DNA from: Hyphomicrobium sp. ghe19
Lineage (GTDB): Bacteria; Pseudomonadota; Alphaproteobacteria; Rhizobiales; Hyphomicrobiaceae
Assembly (NCBI RefSeq): GCF_902712875.1
Contig: NZ_LR743509.1
Span: forward strand, 2,184,001-2,248,000
Length of the DNA: 64,000 bases
Direction of reading: 5' to 3'
Both the position numbers and the translations under genes were made by a program. Each line of letters begins with the position of its first letter. Within the stretch, counting starts at the first letter, position 1. This document shows positions 39,320-55,200 of this stretch, piece after piece. The notes beneath the pieces were generated by a model, which was given only the letters and a program-made list of their open reading frames with translations, was not told where the DNA came from and did not search any database.

Positions 39320-39766
39320 TTACTTGGCCTCCTTGGCCGCCGCGGCGGGCTTCGACGCGGACTTCTTTCCGGCTTTCTTCTTCTCAGCCTTTTCCTCTTC
39401 GACCTGACGGACGATGACGGTCAGCTGCGAGAAAGGCTTCATGATCGAAGCGCCGCGGCCACGGCCACGAGCATGGAAGCGCTTCATGACCAGGTTCTTG
39501 CCGACGAACGCTTCAGCAACGATCAGATCGTTGACGTCGAGCGAATGGTTGTTCTCAGCGTTTGCAACGGCGCTCATCACGCATTTGCGGACGTCGCCGG
39601 CGATCCGCTTCTCGCTGAACTCGAGAACGGCCAACGCCTGATCAACCTTCTTACCACGGATCAAGCCCGCGACGAGGTTGAGCTTCTGCGGTGAAATGCG
39701 CAGCGACTTGAGAACTGCTTGGGCCTCGGTGTCGGGGAGGCGCCGCTCATGGCTTGGCTTGCCCAT
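39320..39766 (-). CDS. rplV: 50S ribosomal protein uL22
   Basis: 148 residues, about 38 more than E. coli. The core with [18 protein letters not shown] and the beta-hairpin that reaches into the exit tunnel ([16 protein letters not shown]) is intact. The extra C-terminus is Lys/Ala-rich. It overlaps rpsS by 1 nt and stops 1 bp before rpsC. Confidence 0.97.
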   Translation of the reverse strand: MGKPSHERRLPDTEAQAVLKSLRISPQKLNLVAGLIRGKKVDQALAVLEFSEKRIAGDVRKCVMSAVANAENNHSLDVNDLIVAEAFVGKNLVMKRFHARGRGRGASIMKPFSQLTVIVRQVEEEKAEKKKAGKKSASKPAAAAKEAK

Positions 39767-40044
39767 TATCTCTTCACCGCTTTCTTGTCGCCGCCGTGCC
39801 CGTGGAAAATACGGGTTGGTGCGAATTCACCGAACTTGTGGCCGATCATGTCCTCCGTCACGTTGACGGGGATGTGCTTCTGGCCGTTGTGCACGCCGAA
39901 GGTCAGGCCGACGAACTGGGGCAGGATCGTAGAGCGGCGGCTCCAGATCTTGATAACTTCGTTGCGCCCCGATGCGCGCGACTTGTCCGCCTTCTTAAGG
40001 AGGTAGCCGTCAACGAACGGACCTTTCCAGACTGAACGTGTCAA
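39766..40044 (-). CDS. rpsS: 30S ribosomal protein uS19
   Basis: 92 residues, head protein contacting uS13. [15 protein letters not shown] is the standard N-terminus. The start codon is TTG, with AAGGAG 8 nt upstream and no ATG between, so the TTG start is well supported. Confidence 0.97.
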   Translation of the reverse strand: MTRSVWKGPFVDGYLLKKADKSRASGRNEVIKIWSRRSTILPQFVGLTFGVHNGQKHIPVNVTEDMIGHKFGEFAPTRIFHGHGGDKKAVKR

Positions 40045-40067
40045 AGTCGATCTCCTTCAGTTCGCCG

Positions 40068-40892
40068 CTACTTCTTCGCCTTTTGGCGCGAGCGTACGAT
40101 GTATTTCGTGGTCGTCTTGTTCTTGCGAGTCTTGAAGCCCTTGGTCGGCTTGCCCCAAGGCGTCGCCCAGTGCTTGCCGCCCTTCGTACGACCACCGTTC
40201 GGGTGATCGACCGGGTTCATCGCGATCGAGCGAACCGTCGGACGGCGGCCCTGCCAGCGCGTGCGGCCAGCCTTGCCGGTGACGGTGTTCATGTGGTCGG
40301 GGTTCGAAACCGCGCCGACAGTCGCCATGCAATCGGCGCTGACCTTGCGTGTCTCGCCCGAGTTCAAGCGCAACACTGCATAACCAGAGTCGCGGCCGAC
40401 GAGCTGAACGAACGAACCAGCGGAACGTGCGACCTGACCGCCCTTGCCGGGCTTCATCTCGACGTTGTGCACGATCGTGCCGATCGGCATCGCCGAAAGC
40501 GGCATCGCGTTGCCGGGCTTCACGTCGACTTTCGGTCCAGCGACGACGCTGTCGCCGACGGCCAGGCGCTGCGGCGCCAGGATGTAGCTCTGCGTGCCGT
40601 CTTCGTACTTGATCAGAGCGATGAACGCGGTCCGGTTCGGATCGTACTCAAGGCGCTCGACACTTGCGGGCGAATCGAACTTCCGGCGACGGAAATCGAT
40701 CCGGCGGTAGGACTGCTTCGCGCCGCCGCCGATGTGGCGTGACGTGATGCGGCCATCGCTGTTGCGACCACCGGTCTTGGTCTTGCCCTCGACGAGCGTC
40801 TTGAGTGGACCGCCCTTCCAGAGCATCGAACGGTCGACCTGGATCAGGTGGCGACGTCCGGGCGATGTCGGGTTGTATGTCTTAAGCGCCAT
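40068..40892 (-). CDS. rplB: 50S ribosomal protein uL2
   Basis: 274 residues, full length. The conserved C-terminal region with [15 protein letters not shown] carries the His needed for peptidyl-transferase centre structure. It lies 12 bp after rplW. Confidence 0.98.
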   Translation of the reverse strand: MALKTYNPTSPGRRHLIQVDRSMLWKGGPLKTLVEGKTKTGGRNSDGRITSRHIGGGAKQSYRRIDFRRRKFDSPASVERLEYDPNRTAFIALIKYEDGTQSYILAPQRLAVGDSVVAGPKVDVKPGNAMPLSAMPIGTIVHNVEMKPGKGGQVARSAGSFVQLVGRDSGYAVLRLNSGETRKVSADCMATVGAVSNPDHMNTVTGKAGRTRWQGRRPTVRSIAMNPVDHPNGGRTKGGKHWATPWGKPTKGFKTRKNKTTTKYIVRSRQKAKK

Positions 40893-40904
40893 GGTGCGTT
40901 ATCC

Positions 40905-41201
40905 TCAGAGCCCTGTCGTCACGTCGATGGAATGACCTTCCTCGAGCGTCACGATGGCCCTCTTCGTATCGCTCAAAAGCGCCTTGATGCCCTTGAACGT
41001 TCTCTGCTTGCCCTTGCGGACGATCGTATTGACGCCCTTCACCTTGACCTTGAACAAGCCTTCGATGGCCGACTTGATCTCGGGTTTCGTCGCGTCGCGC
41101 CTGACCTTGAAGATCACCTGGTTCGCCTCGGAGGCGAGCGTCGCCTTCTCGGTGATGACCGGCGCGACGATGACGTCGTAAGCGGATCGTTTGCTCGTCA
41201 T
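40905..41201 (-). CDS. rplW: 50S ribosomal protein uL23
   Basis: 98 residues. It forms the docking site for trigger factor and SRP at the tunnel exit; the conserved [18 protein letters not shown] loop is present. It overlaps rplD by 4 nt. Confidence 0.98.
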   Translation of the reverse strand: MTSKRSAYDVIVAPVITEKATLASEANQVIFKVRRDATKPEIKSAIEGLFKVKVKGVNTIVRKGKQRTFKGIKALLSDTKRAIVTLEEGHSIDVTTGL

Positions 41202-41818
41202 TTGAAGCGCGCCTCCAGCGCTGCGACGGCGGCCCGGGTCAGCACCAGCTTCTTACGACGAAGGATGTCGTAGACGTTGATGCCCTGGATCGGGAGCACA
41301 TCGATGTTCGGGATGTTGCGAGCGGCGCGTGCGAAGGTCGGCTCGAGGTCGGCACCATCGATGATGAGCGCGTTCACGAGCGAGAGCTTGGCGAATTGAG
41401 CCTTCAGCGCAGCCGTCTTGCCTTCGGACGACGTCGCCTTATCGATGACGATGATCTCGCCGGCCTTGGCCTTCGAGGACAGCGCATGACGAAGAGCGAG
41501 TGCGCGCACCTTCTTCGGCATATCGATCGCATGCGAGCGCGGCTTCGGGCCAAACGCCTTGCCGCCGCCGCGGAACTGCGGAGCCGACTTGTCGCCGTGA
41601 CGGGCGCCGCCGGTGCCCTTCTGCTTGTACATCTTCTTACCCGTGACCGCGACTTCCGAGCGGTCCTGAGCGTGATGCGTGCCGGCCATACGCTTCAGGG
41701 TCTGATAGCGCACCATGCGGTGGATGAGATCCTTACGAACCTCAAGACCGAAGATGTTGTCGGCAAGCTCAATATCGCCGGCGTTGCCGGAGTCGAGGCT
41801 GGTGACTTCAGCTTTCAT
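41198..41818 (-). CDS. rplD: 50S ribosomal protein uL4
   Basis: 206 residues. The tunnel-lining extension with [21 protein letters not shown] is conserved. The ATG at 41818 shares one nt with the rplC stop (TGATG); a GTG one codon upstream is the alternative. In E. coli uL4 represses its own operon through the S10 leader and NusA. Confidence 0.97.
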   Translation of the reverse strand: MKAEVTSLDSGNAGDIELADNIFGLEVRKDLIHRMVRYQTLKRMAGTHHAQDRSEVAVTGKKMYKQKGTGGARHGDKSAPQFRGGGKAFGPKPRSHAIDMPKKVRALALRHALSSKAKAGEIIVIDKATSSEGKTAALKAQFAKLSLVNALIIDGADLEPTFARAARNIPNIDVLPIQGINVYDILRRKKLVLTRAAVAALEARFK

Positions 41819-42519
41819 CACGCGCCTTCCTTCTTAGCTTCGCCACGCGCCTTGAATGCGCCGGGCTTCGGAGCATCCGCGTGCGCGGCTTTCTTGACGG
41901 CGTCGCGAACGACGACCCAGCCGCCCTTGGAACCCGGGACCGCGCCTCGAACCATGACGAGACCACGTTCCTTATCGATCTTGGCAACGACGAGATTCTG
42001 CGTGGTGACGCGCTCGTCGCCCATGTGTCCGGCCATCTTCTTGCCTTTGAACACCTTGCCGGGATCCTGGCGCTGACCGGTCGAACCGTGGGCACGGTGC
42101 GTGACCGAGACGCCGTGAGTTGCCCGCAGACCACCGAAGTTCCAGCGCTTCATGGCGCCCTGGAAACCCTTACCCTGGGTGGTGCCCGTCACGTCGACGA
42201 ACTGGCCAGGCACGAAGTGGTCAGCGGTTATTTCCGCGCCAACATCGATGAGGTTCTCAGGACTGACACGAAACTCTGCCAACTTGCGCTTCGGCTCGAC
42301 TTCGGCCTTCGCGAAAGTGCCGCGTTCGGACTTCGTCAGACGCGAGGGTTTCCTCGTGCCGCCGCCGACCTGGATTGCGGTATAGCCGTTCTTTTCCTCA
42401 GTGCGGTGCGCGAGAACCTGCAGGTTCTCCAGACGCAGCACCGTGACGGGAACGTGCTCGCCCGCGTCGGTGAAGATCCGGGTCATACCGATCTTCTGTG
42501 CTATCACTCCGGAACGCAT
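41818..42519 (-). CDS. rplC: 50S ribosomal protein uL3
   Basis: 233 residues. [16 protein letters not shown] is the family N-terminus; the ATG at 42519 is chosen since AAGGA is at 6-7 nt from it but only 1 nt from the alternative at 42525. The loop with [14 protein letters not shown] lies beside the peptidyl-transferase centre. The C-terminus has a short Ala/Lys extension. Confidence 0.96.
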   Translation of the reverse strand: MRSGVIAQKIGMTRIFTDAGEHVPVTVLRLENLQVLAHRTEEKNGYTAIQVGGGTRKPSRLTKSERGTFAKAEVEPKRKLAEFRVSPENLIDVGAEITADHFVPGQFVDVTGTTQGKGFQGAMKRWNFGGLRATHGVSVTHRAHGSTGQRQDPGKVFKGKKMAGHMGDERVTTQNLVVAKIDKERGLVMVRGAVPGSKGGWVVVRDAVKKAAHADAPKPGAFKARGEAKKEGA

Positions 42520-42589
42520 TTGCATTCCTTCCTATCGTTGGGGCCGTTCGCGTTGCCGCCAGAGGGCCCGTAAGTTCTGGTTCTGGTTT

Positions 42590-42898
42590 TTAGAGCTTGA
42601 TCTCGACGTCGACACCGGCTGCGAGATCGAGCTTCATGAGGGCATCGACCGTCTGCGGCGTGGGATCGACGATGTCGAGCAAACGCTTGTGGGTCCGCAT
42701 TTCGAACTGCTCGCGGCTCTTCTTGTCGATGTGCGGCGAACGGTTCACCGTGAAGCGCTCAATGCGCGTCGGCAGCGGAATGGGACCGCGAACCTCAGCA
42801 CCAGTGCGCTTCGCCGTATTCACGATCTCGCGGGTCGACGCATCGAGTATTCGATGATCGAAGGCTTTGAGCCGGATGCGGATGTTTTGGCCGTGCAT
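42590..42898 (-). CDS. rpsJ: 30S ribosomal protein uS10 (NusE)
   Basis: 102 residues. [17 protein letters not shown] and the [16 protein letters not shown] loop are typical. Besides its place in the head, uS10 serves as NusE with NusB and NusG. It opens the S10 operon only about 25 nt after the tuf terminator U-tract. Confidence 0.98.
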   Translation of the reverse strand: MHGQNIRIRLKAFDHRILDASTREIVNTAKRTGAEVRGPIPLPTRIERFTVNRSPHIDKKSREQFEMRTHKRLLDIVDPTPQTVDALMKLDLAAGVDVEIKL

Positions 42899-42921
42899 GG
42901 CTTTTTGCTTTCACTTCTCGC

Positions 42922-42962
42922 GAAAAAAGATTGGGGGAAGCGAACATAAGGGACGCTTCCCC
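42922..42962 (-). terminator. Intrinsic terminator after tuf
   Basis: On the minus strand a 9-bp stem GGGGAAGCG/CGCTTCCCC (42962-42954 with 42942-42934) is followed by CAATCTTTTTTCG. It starts 12 bp past the tuf stop and ends about 24 nt before rpsJ, marking the str/S10 boundary. Confidence 0.85.
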
Positions 42963-42973
42963 TGAAATGCCTG

Positions 42974-44182
42974 CTACTCGAGGATCTTCGTAACCACGCC
43001 GGCGCCGACGGTGCGGCCGCCTTCGCGAATGGCGAAGCGAACCTTCTCTTCCATTGCGATCGGCTGCACGAGCTCGACGGTTACCGAGACGTTGTCGCCC
43101 GGCATAACCATTTCCGTACCTTCGGCGAGCTTAACGGTGCCCGTAACGTCGGTCGTGCGGAAATAGAACTGCGGACGGTAGTTCGTGAAGAACGGCGTAT
43201 GCCGGCCGCCCTCTTCCTTGTTCAGGATGTAGGCTTCGGCAGCGAACTTCTTGTGCGGCTTAACGGAACCCGGCTTGCAGAGAACCTGGCCGCGCTCAAC
43301 TGCTTCCTTGTCGATGCCGCGAAGGAGGCAGCCGACGTTGTCGCCAGCTTCGCCCGAGTCGAGCAGCTTGCGGAACATTTCGACGCCGGTGACAACCGAC
43401 TTCTGCGTATCGCGAAGACCAACGATCTCGACTTCTTCGCCGACCTTGATCACGCCGCGCTCGATACGGCCGGTGACGACGGTACCGCGGCCCGAGATCG
43501 AGAACACGTCTTCGATCGGCATCAGGAAGGGCTGATCCTTCGGACGCTCAGGGATCGGGATGAACGTGTCCATCGCCTCGTAGAGCTTGATGATGGCTTC
43601 GTCGGCGAGCGGGCCCTTCTCACCGTTGAGGGCCTTGACGGCTGCGCCGCGGATGACCGGGGTGTCGTCGCCCGGGAACTGATACTTCGAGAGCAGTTCG
43701 CGGACTTCCATTTCAACGAGATCAAGGAGCTCTTCGTCTTCGACGATATCGCACTTGTTCAAGAAGACGACGATCTTCGGCACGCCGACCTGGCGAGCGA
43801 GAAGGATGTGCTCGCGCGTCTGGGGCATCGGGCCGTCGACAGCGGAAACGACCAGGATCGCGCCGTCCATCTGAGCGGCACCGGTGATCATGTTCTTCAC
43901 GTAGTCGGCGTGGCCGGGGCAGTCGACGTGTGCATAGTGACGGTTCGGGGTCGCATATTCGACGTGCGACGTGGCGATCGTCAAAATCTTCGTCGGGTCG
44001 CGGCGGCCCTGGCTCTCGGAAGCCTTCGCAACTTCGTCATAAGCGATCGAAGTCGCTGTCCAGCCGCGGTCGGCTGAAACCTTCGTCAAGGCTGCGGTCA
44101 GCGTGGTCTTGCCGTGGTCGACGTGTCCGATCGTACCGACGTTGCAATGCGGCTTGTTCCGCTCGAATTTTGCCTTCGCCAT
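42974..44182 (-). CDS. tuf: Elongation factor Tu with non-canonical switch I
   Basis: 402 residues; delivers aminoacyl-tRNA to the ribosome as a GTPase. The P-loop GHVDHGKT is at 19-26, DCPGH at 87-91 and NKCD at 142-145; domains 2 and 3 are fully conserved ([37 protein letters not shown]). Switch I is abnormal: between LTAA and HVEY there are 41 residues where E. coli has 35, and the near-universal RGITI reads KILTI at 65-69. Thr68 aligns with the Mg-binding Thr, so GTP binding may be kept. It follows fusA at the standard place, and no second tuf lies in the window. The reading frame is clean with ordinary codon use, so it is not an obvious sequencing error. Confidence 0.96.
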   Translation of the reverse strand: MAKAKFERNKPHCNVGTIGHVDHGKTTLTAALTKVSADRGWTATSIAYDEVAKASESQGRRDPTKILTIATSHVEYATPNRHYAHVDCPGHADYVKNMITGAAQMDGAILVVSAVDGPMPQTREHILLARQVGVPKIVVFLNKCDIVEDEELLDLVEMEVRELLSKYQFPGDDTPVIRGAAVKALNGEKGPLADEAIIKLYEAMDTFIPIPERPKDQPFLMPIEDVFSISGRGTVVTGRIERGVIKVGEEVEIVGLRDTQKSVVTGVEMFRKLLDSGEAGDNVGCLLRGIDKEAVERGQVLCKPGSVKPHKKFAAEAYILNKEEGGRHTPFFTNYRPQFYFRTTDVTGTVKLAEGTEMVMPGDNVSVTVELVQPIAMEEKVRFAIREGGRTVGAGVVTKILE

Positions 44183-44297
44183 CGTTGGCTCTCCTTAGTC
44201 CTACTATCAGGTCCCGCAATCTTCCGATCCGGGCATTCAGGCTTCGTCTCTTCGAGCTCGATGGCGGATGATCTCGCCGGCCGGGCCCAACTTCTTA

Positions 44298-46388
44298 TCA
44301 GGCGTACTTGGCCTTGACCTCTTCCGCCACGTTCCGCGGAACTTCCGCATAGTGTGCGAACTGCATCGTGTACTGCGCGCGACCTGTCGACATCGAGCGA
44401 AGCGTGTTGATGTAGCCGAACATGTTTGCGAGCGGTACGTAGGCACGAATGACGACCGCGTTGCCGCGCATTTCCTGGTTGCGGATCTGGCCGCGCCGGG
44501 AGTTGATGTCGCCGATGACGCCACCGACGAAATCCTGAGGCGAAACGACTTCGACATCCATGATCGGCTCGAGCAGCTTTACGCCAGCCTTCTCGCAGCC
44601 TTCCTTCATGGCGGAACGCGTCGCGATTTCAAAGGCGATTGCAGACGAGTCGACTTCGTGGAACGCGCCGTCATAAAGGGTGACCTTCATGTCGACCATC
44701 GGGAAGCCGATGAGCATGCCGCTGTCCCAAACCGAATTGACGCCCTTTTCGACGCCCGGAATGTATTCCTTCGGGATAGAACCGCCGACGATCGTCGTCG
44801 CGAACTCGTTGCCCTTGCCGGTTTCATTCGGCTCGAGCTTCAGCTTGACGCGCGCGAACTGACCCGTGCCGCCCGTCTGCTTCTTATGCGTGTAGTCGAT
44901 ATCGGTCGGACGCGCGAGCGTCTCACGGTAGGCAACCTGCGGAGCGCCCGTGTTGGCTTCGACGCCGTAGGTGCGCTTCAGGATGTCGACCTTGATGTCG
45001 AGATGAAGCTCGCCCATGCCCTTCAGAATGGTCTCGCCCGATTCCGGATCGACCGAAACGCGGAAGGACGGATCTTCGAGCGCGAGCGTGTGAAGCGCGA
45101 TCGCCATCTTTTCCTGATCGGCCTTCGTCTTCGGCTCGACCTTCATTTCGATGACGGGGTTCGGGAACTCCATCTTCTCAAGAATGACCGGCTTCGACGG
45201 ATCGCAGAGCGTTTCACCCGTGCGGGTATCCTTGAGGCCCTGCAGGGCGACGATGTCGCCAGCGAAAGCTTCCTTGATTTCTTCGCGGTCGGCAGCGTGC
45301 ATGAGGTACATGCGGCCAGCGCGCTCTTTCTTATCGCGCGTCGTGTTCGCAAGCGCCATGCCCTGCTCGAGCTTGCCCGAGTAGATGCGGCAGAACGTGA
45401 TCGAGCCGACGTGCTCGAAGCTCATGATCTTGAACGCGATCATCGACAGCGGCTCGCTGTCCGACGGCTTGCGCAGGATTTCAGCGTCCGTCTTCGGATC
45501 GATGCCGGTGTAGGCTTCGCGATCGAGAGGCGACGGCAGGAAGTCGACGACGGCGTCGAGCAACGGCTGCACGCCCTTGTTCTTAAACGCCGAGCCGCAC
45601 ATCATCGGATAGAAGGCGCGCGTCACCGTGGCCTTGCGGATCAACTTCCGCAGGGTGTCTTCGTCGGGCTCTTTGCCATCGAGGAAGGCTTCGAGAGCGG
45701 TATCGTCCATCTCGACGGCCGCTTCGATCATCGCGGCGCGGTATTCGGCAGCCTTGTCCGCCAGGTCGGCCGGAATCGGCCCCTCGGTCATCACGGATTC
45801 CTTGCCATCGCCGTCCCAGGTGATGGCAACCATACGAATAAGGTCGACGACTCCGCGGAAATCGGATTCAGCGCCGATCGGAATCTGCAGCGGCACGGCG
45901 CGGGCGCCGAGCTTGTCTTTGATGTCGGCGAGGCACATGTAAAAGTCTGCGCCGGTCTTATCCATCTTGTTGGAGAAGATGATGCGCGGAACGTTGTACT
46001 TGTCGCCCTGACGCCAGACGGTTTCCGTCTGCGGCTCGACGCCCTGGTTGGAGTCGAGAACGCACACGGCGCCGTCGAGCACGCGCAGCGAACGCTCGAC
46101 TTCGATCGTGAAGTCGACGTGGCCTGGCGTATCGATGATGTTCAGGCGGCGCTTTTTGCCATCGCGGCCGGGCCAGAAGCAGGTCGTCGCGGCGGACGTG
46201 ATCGTGATGCCGCGCTCAGCTTCCTGATCCATAAAGTCCATCGTCGCGGCGCCATCATGGACCTCGCCGATCTTGTAGGACTTGCCGGTGAAATAGAGGA
46301 CGCGCTCCGTCGTCGTGGTCTTTCCAGCATCAATGTGAGCCATGATGCCGAAATTGCGGTAGTCCTCGATTGGGTACTGTCGGGCCAT
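44298..46388 (-). CDS. fusA: Elongation factor G
   Basis: 696 residues; GTPase driving translocation. AHIDAGKTT is at 17-25, canonical switch I RGITI at 59-63, DTPGHVDF after it and NKMDKTGAD further on. Domains II-V are complete, with the domain IV loop ([11 protein letters not shown]) that enters the decoding centre. It lies 43 bp after rpsG. Confidence 0.98.
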   Translation of the reverse strand: MARQYPIEDYRNFGIMAHIDAGKTTTTERVLYFTGKSYKIGEVHDGAATMDFMDQEAERGITITSAATTCFWPGRDGKKRRLNIIDTPGHVDFTIEVERSLRVLDGAVCVLDSNQGVEPQTETVWRQGDKYNVPRIIFSNKMDKTGADFYMCLADIKDKLGARAVPLQIPIGAESDFRGVVDLIRMVAITWDGDGKESVMTEGPIPADLADKAAEYRAAMIEAAVEMDDTALEAFLDGKEPDEDTLRKLIRKATVTRAFYPMMCGSAFKNKGVQPLLDAVVDFLPSPLDREAYTGIDPKTDAEILRKPSDSEPLSMIAFKIMSFEHVGSITFCRIYSGKLEQGMALANTTRDKKERAGRMYLMHAADREEIKEAFAGDIVALQGLKDTRTGETLCDPSKPVILEKMEFPNPVIEMKVEPKTKADQEKMAIALHTLALEDPSFRVSVDPESGETILKGMGELHLDIKVDILKRTYGVEANTGAPQVAYRETLARPTDIDYTHKKQTGGTGQFARVKLKLEPNETGKGNEFATTIVGGSIPKEYIPGVEKGVNSVWDSGMLIGFPMVDMKVTLYDGAFHEVDSSAIAFEIATRSAMKEGCEKAGVKLLEPIMDVEVVSPQDFVGGVIGDINSRRGQIRNQEMRGNAVVIRAYVPLANMFGYINTLRSMSTGRAQYTMQFAHYAEVPRNVAEEVKAKYA

Positions 46389-46431
46389 CTGTGCCTCGAG
46401 ATCCTTGTAACTTCGTCCTGCTGCGCTTTGC

Positions 46432-46902
46432 CTACCAGCGGTAGTGCGAGAAGGCGCGGTTGGCTTCAGCCATCTTATGCGTGTCTTCGCGTTTCTTGAC
46501 CGCCGTACCGCGGTTGTTTGCGGCGTCGAGCAATTCGCCTGAAAGCTTGTCGATCAGCGTCGATTCATTGCGCGCACGGGCGGCCGCAATGAGCCAGCGA
46601 ATAGCAAGCGCCTGACGGCGCTCATTGCGAACCTCGACCGGCACCTGGTACGTCGCACCGCCAACGCGGCGCGAGCGAACTTCAACCGACGGCATAACGT
46701 TGTCGAGCGCCTGACGGAAGAGGTCAATCGGGTTCGCCTTGCCCCGCTGCTCCATCTTGTCGAATGCACCATAGACCATGCGTTCGGCGACTGATTTTTT
46801 ACCGTGTTCCATCACCGCATTCATGAACTTGGTGACGACAATGTCGTTGAACTTCGGATCGGGGATCACTTCCCGCTTTTGCGCCGCGTGCCGACGAGAC
46901 AT
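46432..46902 (-). CDS. rpsG: 30S ribosomal protein uS7
   Basis: 156 residues, head organiser and the str-operon repressor in E. coli. It starts [20 protein letters not shown] and keeps the beta-hairpin [17 protein letters not shown] that contacts E-site tRNA. Confidence 0.98.
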   Translation of the reverse strand: MSRRHAAQKREVIPDPKFNDIVVTKFMNAVMEHGKKSVAERMVYGAFDKMEQRGKANPIDLFRQALDNVMPSVEVRSRRVGGATYQVPVEVRNERRQALAIRWLIAAARARNESTLIDKLSGELLDAANNRGTAVKKREDTHKMAEANRAFSHYRW

Positions 46903-46973
46903 CCTGACTGACCCTTCGCTTCGAATTCTTCTTAAATCTTACGGGCCAGATAAACCGGCCCAAACGAGACGGC

Positions 46974-47345
46974 TTACTTCGGCCGCTTTGCACCGTATTT
47001 CGAACGACGCTGACGACGGGCGGAGACGCCCTGCGTATCAAGCACGCCACGAATGATGTGATAGCGAACGCCCGGCAAGTCCTTGACGCGGCCGCCACGG
47101 ATCAGGACCACGGAGTGCTCCTGAAGGTTGTGACCTTCGCCTGGAATGTAGCCGATAACCTCGTAGCCGTTGGTCAGCCGGATCTTGGCGACCTTACGCA
47201 GTGCGGAGTTCGGCTTCTTCGGCGTCGTCGTATAGACGCGCGTGCAGACGCCCCGCTTCTGCGGGCAAGCTTCCATATGGCGCGATTTCTCGCGGTAGAC
47301 TGGCTTTACCCGGGGCTTCCGGATCAACTGTTGTATCGTCGGCAT
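46974..47345 (-). CDS. rpsL: 30S ribosomal protein uS12
   Basis: 123 residues. [12 protein letters not shown] begins the family; the decoding loops [13 protein letters not shown] and [15 protein letters not shown] keep the Lys residues of streptomycin-sensitive strains. The start at 47345 is chosen over a frame extension to 47474, which has no conservation. It is the first gene of the str operon. Confidence 0.98.
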   Translation of the reverse strand: MPTIQQLIRKPRVKPVYREKSRHMEACPQKRGVCTRVYTTTPKKPNSALRKVAKIRLTNGYEVIGYIPGEGHNLQEHSVVLIRGGRVKDLPGVRYHIIRGVLDTQGVSARRQRRSKYGAKRPK

Positions 47346-47831
47346 TCGCCCAATCCTGACTTCGCGACACATCTCCGGAGCGGAAATGCGCCAAGCAAAC
47401 CTGCCAGGTGCGCGAAGTCCGCCCCTAGCAAGGAAAAAACCAGAGGATCGTGCCGCCCGGAGGGAGCAGATCATGGCCCGTCGATGTGCTCTGCTTTATT
47501 GACGGGAGCGTTTAGGGCCAAAATTGGCGCTAAAAGCGCCGAGGGACCTACCACCAACCCGTGAGAGTGGGCGGAGCTATATACACACGCGCCATATTGG
47601 TCAACAGGCGCTCGAAGAGGTTGCGAAATTATTTTCGCCGAATGCGCTGCCACGGGGCAAAGTCGACCTGCGACCCGTTGTCGGGTTTCATGCTTAGCGC
47701 CTTTTCTTGTCCGAGAAATAGCGTTCGGGGGCATTTCCCCAAGAATCAAAATCCGCAGGAATCAAACTGGGAAGCAAAAATCGGAAGGCGCACTTCGCGT
47801 TCAAAGACCCGAGCTTAAACACCAAAACACC
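47346..47831 (-). other. str operon leader and promoter region
   Basis: Non-coding stretch upstream of rpsL (total rpoC-rpsL gap 557 bp). It holds a sigma70-type promoter (47576-47604), a GGCGCT/AGCGCC hairpin (47526-47540) in the leader of about 225 nt, and, on the far side, the rpoC terminator. I see no gene. Confidence 0.6.
47576..47604 (-). promoter_or_regulatory. Probable sigma70 promoter of the str operon
   Basis: On the minus strand TTGACC (47604-47599) and TATAGC (47581-47576) are separated by exactly 17 bp. Transcription would start near 47569, between the rpoC terminator and rpsL. Confidence 0.65.
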
Positions 47832-47866
47832 AAAGCGGCCGCCTCCAGGTGGAGACGGCCGCTTTT
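47832..47866 (-). terminator. Intrinsic terminator of the rpoBC unit
   Basis: The arms AAAGCGGCCG (47832-47841) and CGGCCGCTTTT (47856-47866) form a stem of about 10 bp, with an inner CTCCA/TGGAG pairing, about 35 bp after the rpoC stop. On the minus strand it ends in CTTTGGTGTTTTGG, so it is GC-strong with a moderate U-tract. Confidence 0.75.
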
Positions 47867-47902
47867 CCATTTCAATTCTGGAAGCCGAGTGGACGCGAAG
47901 TC

Positions 47903-52123
<4,221 letters not shown>

Positions 52124-52231
52124 CGGCTGTCTCCTCGGGGGCTCGGCGGGGGTAGCCGCGCCCGTGGAATCTAGTGGTCGAGTCGTGAAGACCTCCGCTC
52201 TCATCCGAGCGGAGGTCGTCTTGGATGTTCC

Positions 52232-55200
52232 TTATTCGGCCGCCGGCGGCAGCTGTGCCTGAGGTGGTTCCTCAGGCGCGACTTCGCGCTCGACCAGCTG
52301 AGGCGCTTCCGCCTCGCTATTGACGAGTTCGACGTTGAGGCCGAGAGCGCGCATCTCCTTGACGAGAACGTTGAAGCTTTCCGGAACGCCGGCCTCGAAC
52401 GCGTCGTCACCCCTGACGATCGCCTCGTAAACCTTGGTTCGGCCCGCAACGTCGTCCGACTTGACGGTGAGCATTTCCTGAAGCGTGTAGGCGGCGCCGT
52501 AAGCTTCGAGTGCCCAGACCTCCATTTCGCCGAAACGCTGTCCGCCGAACTGCGCCTTACCACCCAGCGGCTGCTGAGTGACGAGCGAGTACGGACCAAT
52601 CGAGCGAGCATGGATCTTGTCGTCGACAAGATGGTGCAGCTTCAGGACGTACTTGTAGCCAACCGTGACTTTGCGATCGAAAGGTTCGCCCGTGCGCCCG
52701 TCGAACAGCGTCGACTGGCCCGAGGTATCGAAGCCTGCGAGCTGCAACATCTCGACGATGTCCTTCTCGCGTGCGCCGTCGAACACGGGCGTCGCGATCG
52801 GAACGCCGGTCTTGAGGTTCTCCGAGATGCTGACGAGCTCGTCGTCCTTCATGGACGGCTTGATCACTTCAGCGCCGTAGACCTTCGTCATCTGATCGCG
52901 GAGCGCCTTCGCCTGTCCACTCTCGTGGAACTGATGAATTGCGTCGTCGATCATGCGGCCAAGACCGCGGCACGCCCAGCCAAGATGCGTTTCGAGAATC
53001 TGTCCGACGTTCATGCGCGACGGCACGCCGAGCGGGTTCAGAACGACGTCGACAGGCGTACCGTCCTCGAGGAACGGCATGTCTTCCGACGGGACGATCA
53101 TCGAGACGACGCCCTTGTTGCCGTGACGGCCGGCCATCTTATCGCCCGGCTGGATCTTGCGCTTCACGGCGACGAAGACCTTGACCATCTTCATCACGCC
53201 CGGCGGCAGCTCGTCGCCACGCTGAAGCTTGTCGACCTTGTCGGCAAAACGCAGACCCAAGCCCTTCTTGGCGTCTTCGTACTGCTTCTGGATCGCTTCG
53301 ACTTCGGCCTGCGCCTTCTCGTTCGCGAGCCCGATTTCCCACCACTGGCTGCGGGGGATATCGTCGAGGATAGCCGTGTCGATCACGGTGCCCTTGCGAG
53401 CGTTCTTCGGACCCTTGGCGACTTCCTTGCCCATCAGCGCGTCTTTGAGGCGCGCGTAGACGTTACGGTCGAGGATCTGCAATTCGTCGTCGCGGTCCTT
53501 CGCGAGACGCTCGATCTCCTCGCGCTCGATCGCCATCGCACGTTCGTCTTTTTCGACGCCGTGACGGTTGAAGACGCGAACTTCGACGATCGTTCCGGAA
53601 ACGCCCGGCGGCAGACGGAGCGAGGTATCGCGCACGTCGGACGCCTTCTCACCGAAGATGGCGCGGAGGAGTTTCTCTTCCGGCGTCATCGGGCTTTCGC
53701 CCTTCGGCGTGATCTTGCCGACCAGGATGTCGCCCGGGTGGACTTCGGCGCCGATGTAGACGATGCCGGCTTCGTCGAGGTTCTTCAGCGCTTCTTCCGA
53801 GACGTTCGGAATATCGCGCGTGATTTCCTCGGGCCCGAGCTTCGTGTCTCGCGCCATGACCTCGAATTCCTCGATGTGGATCGAGGTGAACACGTCTTCA
53901 GAGACGACGCGCTCGTTCATCAAAATCGAGTCTTCGAAGTTGTAGCCCATCCACGGCATGAACGCGACGAGCACGTTCTTGCCGAGCGCAAGCTCGCCGA
54001 GCTCGGTCGACGGACCGTCAGCGATGATGTCGCCGGCCTTCACGATGTCGCCGACGTTGATCAGCGGCCGCTGGTTGATACAGGTGTTCTGGTTCGAACG
54101 CTGGAACTTGCGAAGACGATAAATGTCGACGCCCGGCTTCGAGGGATCCTGCTCTTCCGTTGCGCGAACGACGATACGGGTTGCGTCGACCTGATCGACG
54201 ATGCCGGTCCGGCGCGCCGCGATCGCAGCACCAGAGTCTTGCGCGACACGCTCTTCCATGCCGGTTCCGACCAGCGGCGCTTCCGCCTTGATCAGAGGAA
54301 CGGCCTGACGCTGCATGTTCGAGCCCATCAGAGCGCGGTTGGCGTCATCGTTCTCGAGGAACGGAATGAGCGCGGCCGCGACCGACACGAGCTGCTTCGG
54401 CGAGACGTCGATGTAGTCGACCTTATCGGTGGGCACGAGCATCACGTCGCCGTTGTGGCGGACCGTGACGAGATCTTCCGTCAGCTTGCCCTTGGCGTCC
54501 ATGACGGCGTTGGCCTGCGCCACGTGATGGCGCATTTCTTCCATGGCCGAGAGGTAGGCGACCTCGTCGGTGACGCGCGCGTTGACGACCTTGCGATATG
54601 GGCTCTCGATAAAGCCGTACTTGTTGACGCGTGCGAAGGTCGCGAGCGAGTTGATCAGACCGATGTTCGGGCCTTCCGGCGTCTCAATCGGGCAGATACG
54701 GCCATAGTGCGTCGGATGCACGTCGCGGACTTCGAAGCCTGCACGCTCGCGCGTCAAGCCGCCCGGTCCAAGTGCCGAAAGACGGCGCTTGTGGGTGATC
54801 TCGGAGAGCGGGTTCGTCTGGTCCATGAACTGCGAGAGCTGCGAAGAACCGAAGAACTCGCGCACTGCAGCGGCTGCCGGCTTGGCGTTGATCAAGTCCT
54901 GCGGCATGACGGTGTCGATATCGACGGACGACATGCGCTCCTTGATGGCCCGCTCCATGCGAAGCAGACCAACGCGGTACTGGTTTTCCATCAGCTCGCC
55001 GACGGACCGAACGCGGCGGTTGCCGAGGTGGTCGATGTCGTCGATCTCGCCCTTGCCGTCGCGCAAATCGACAAGCGTCTTCACGACCGCGAGGATGTCT
55101 TCCTTGCGGAGCACGCGCATCGTGTCGGGCGCGTCGAGTTCAAGACGCATGTTCATCTTCACGCGGCCGACGGCCGAGAGATCGAAACGCTCCGGATCGA

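Noticed and set aside
47463..47502. Nine-codon plus-strand frame behind GGAGGGAG in the str leader
   Set aside because: Very short, antisense to the str transcript and without support; likely chance.
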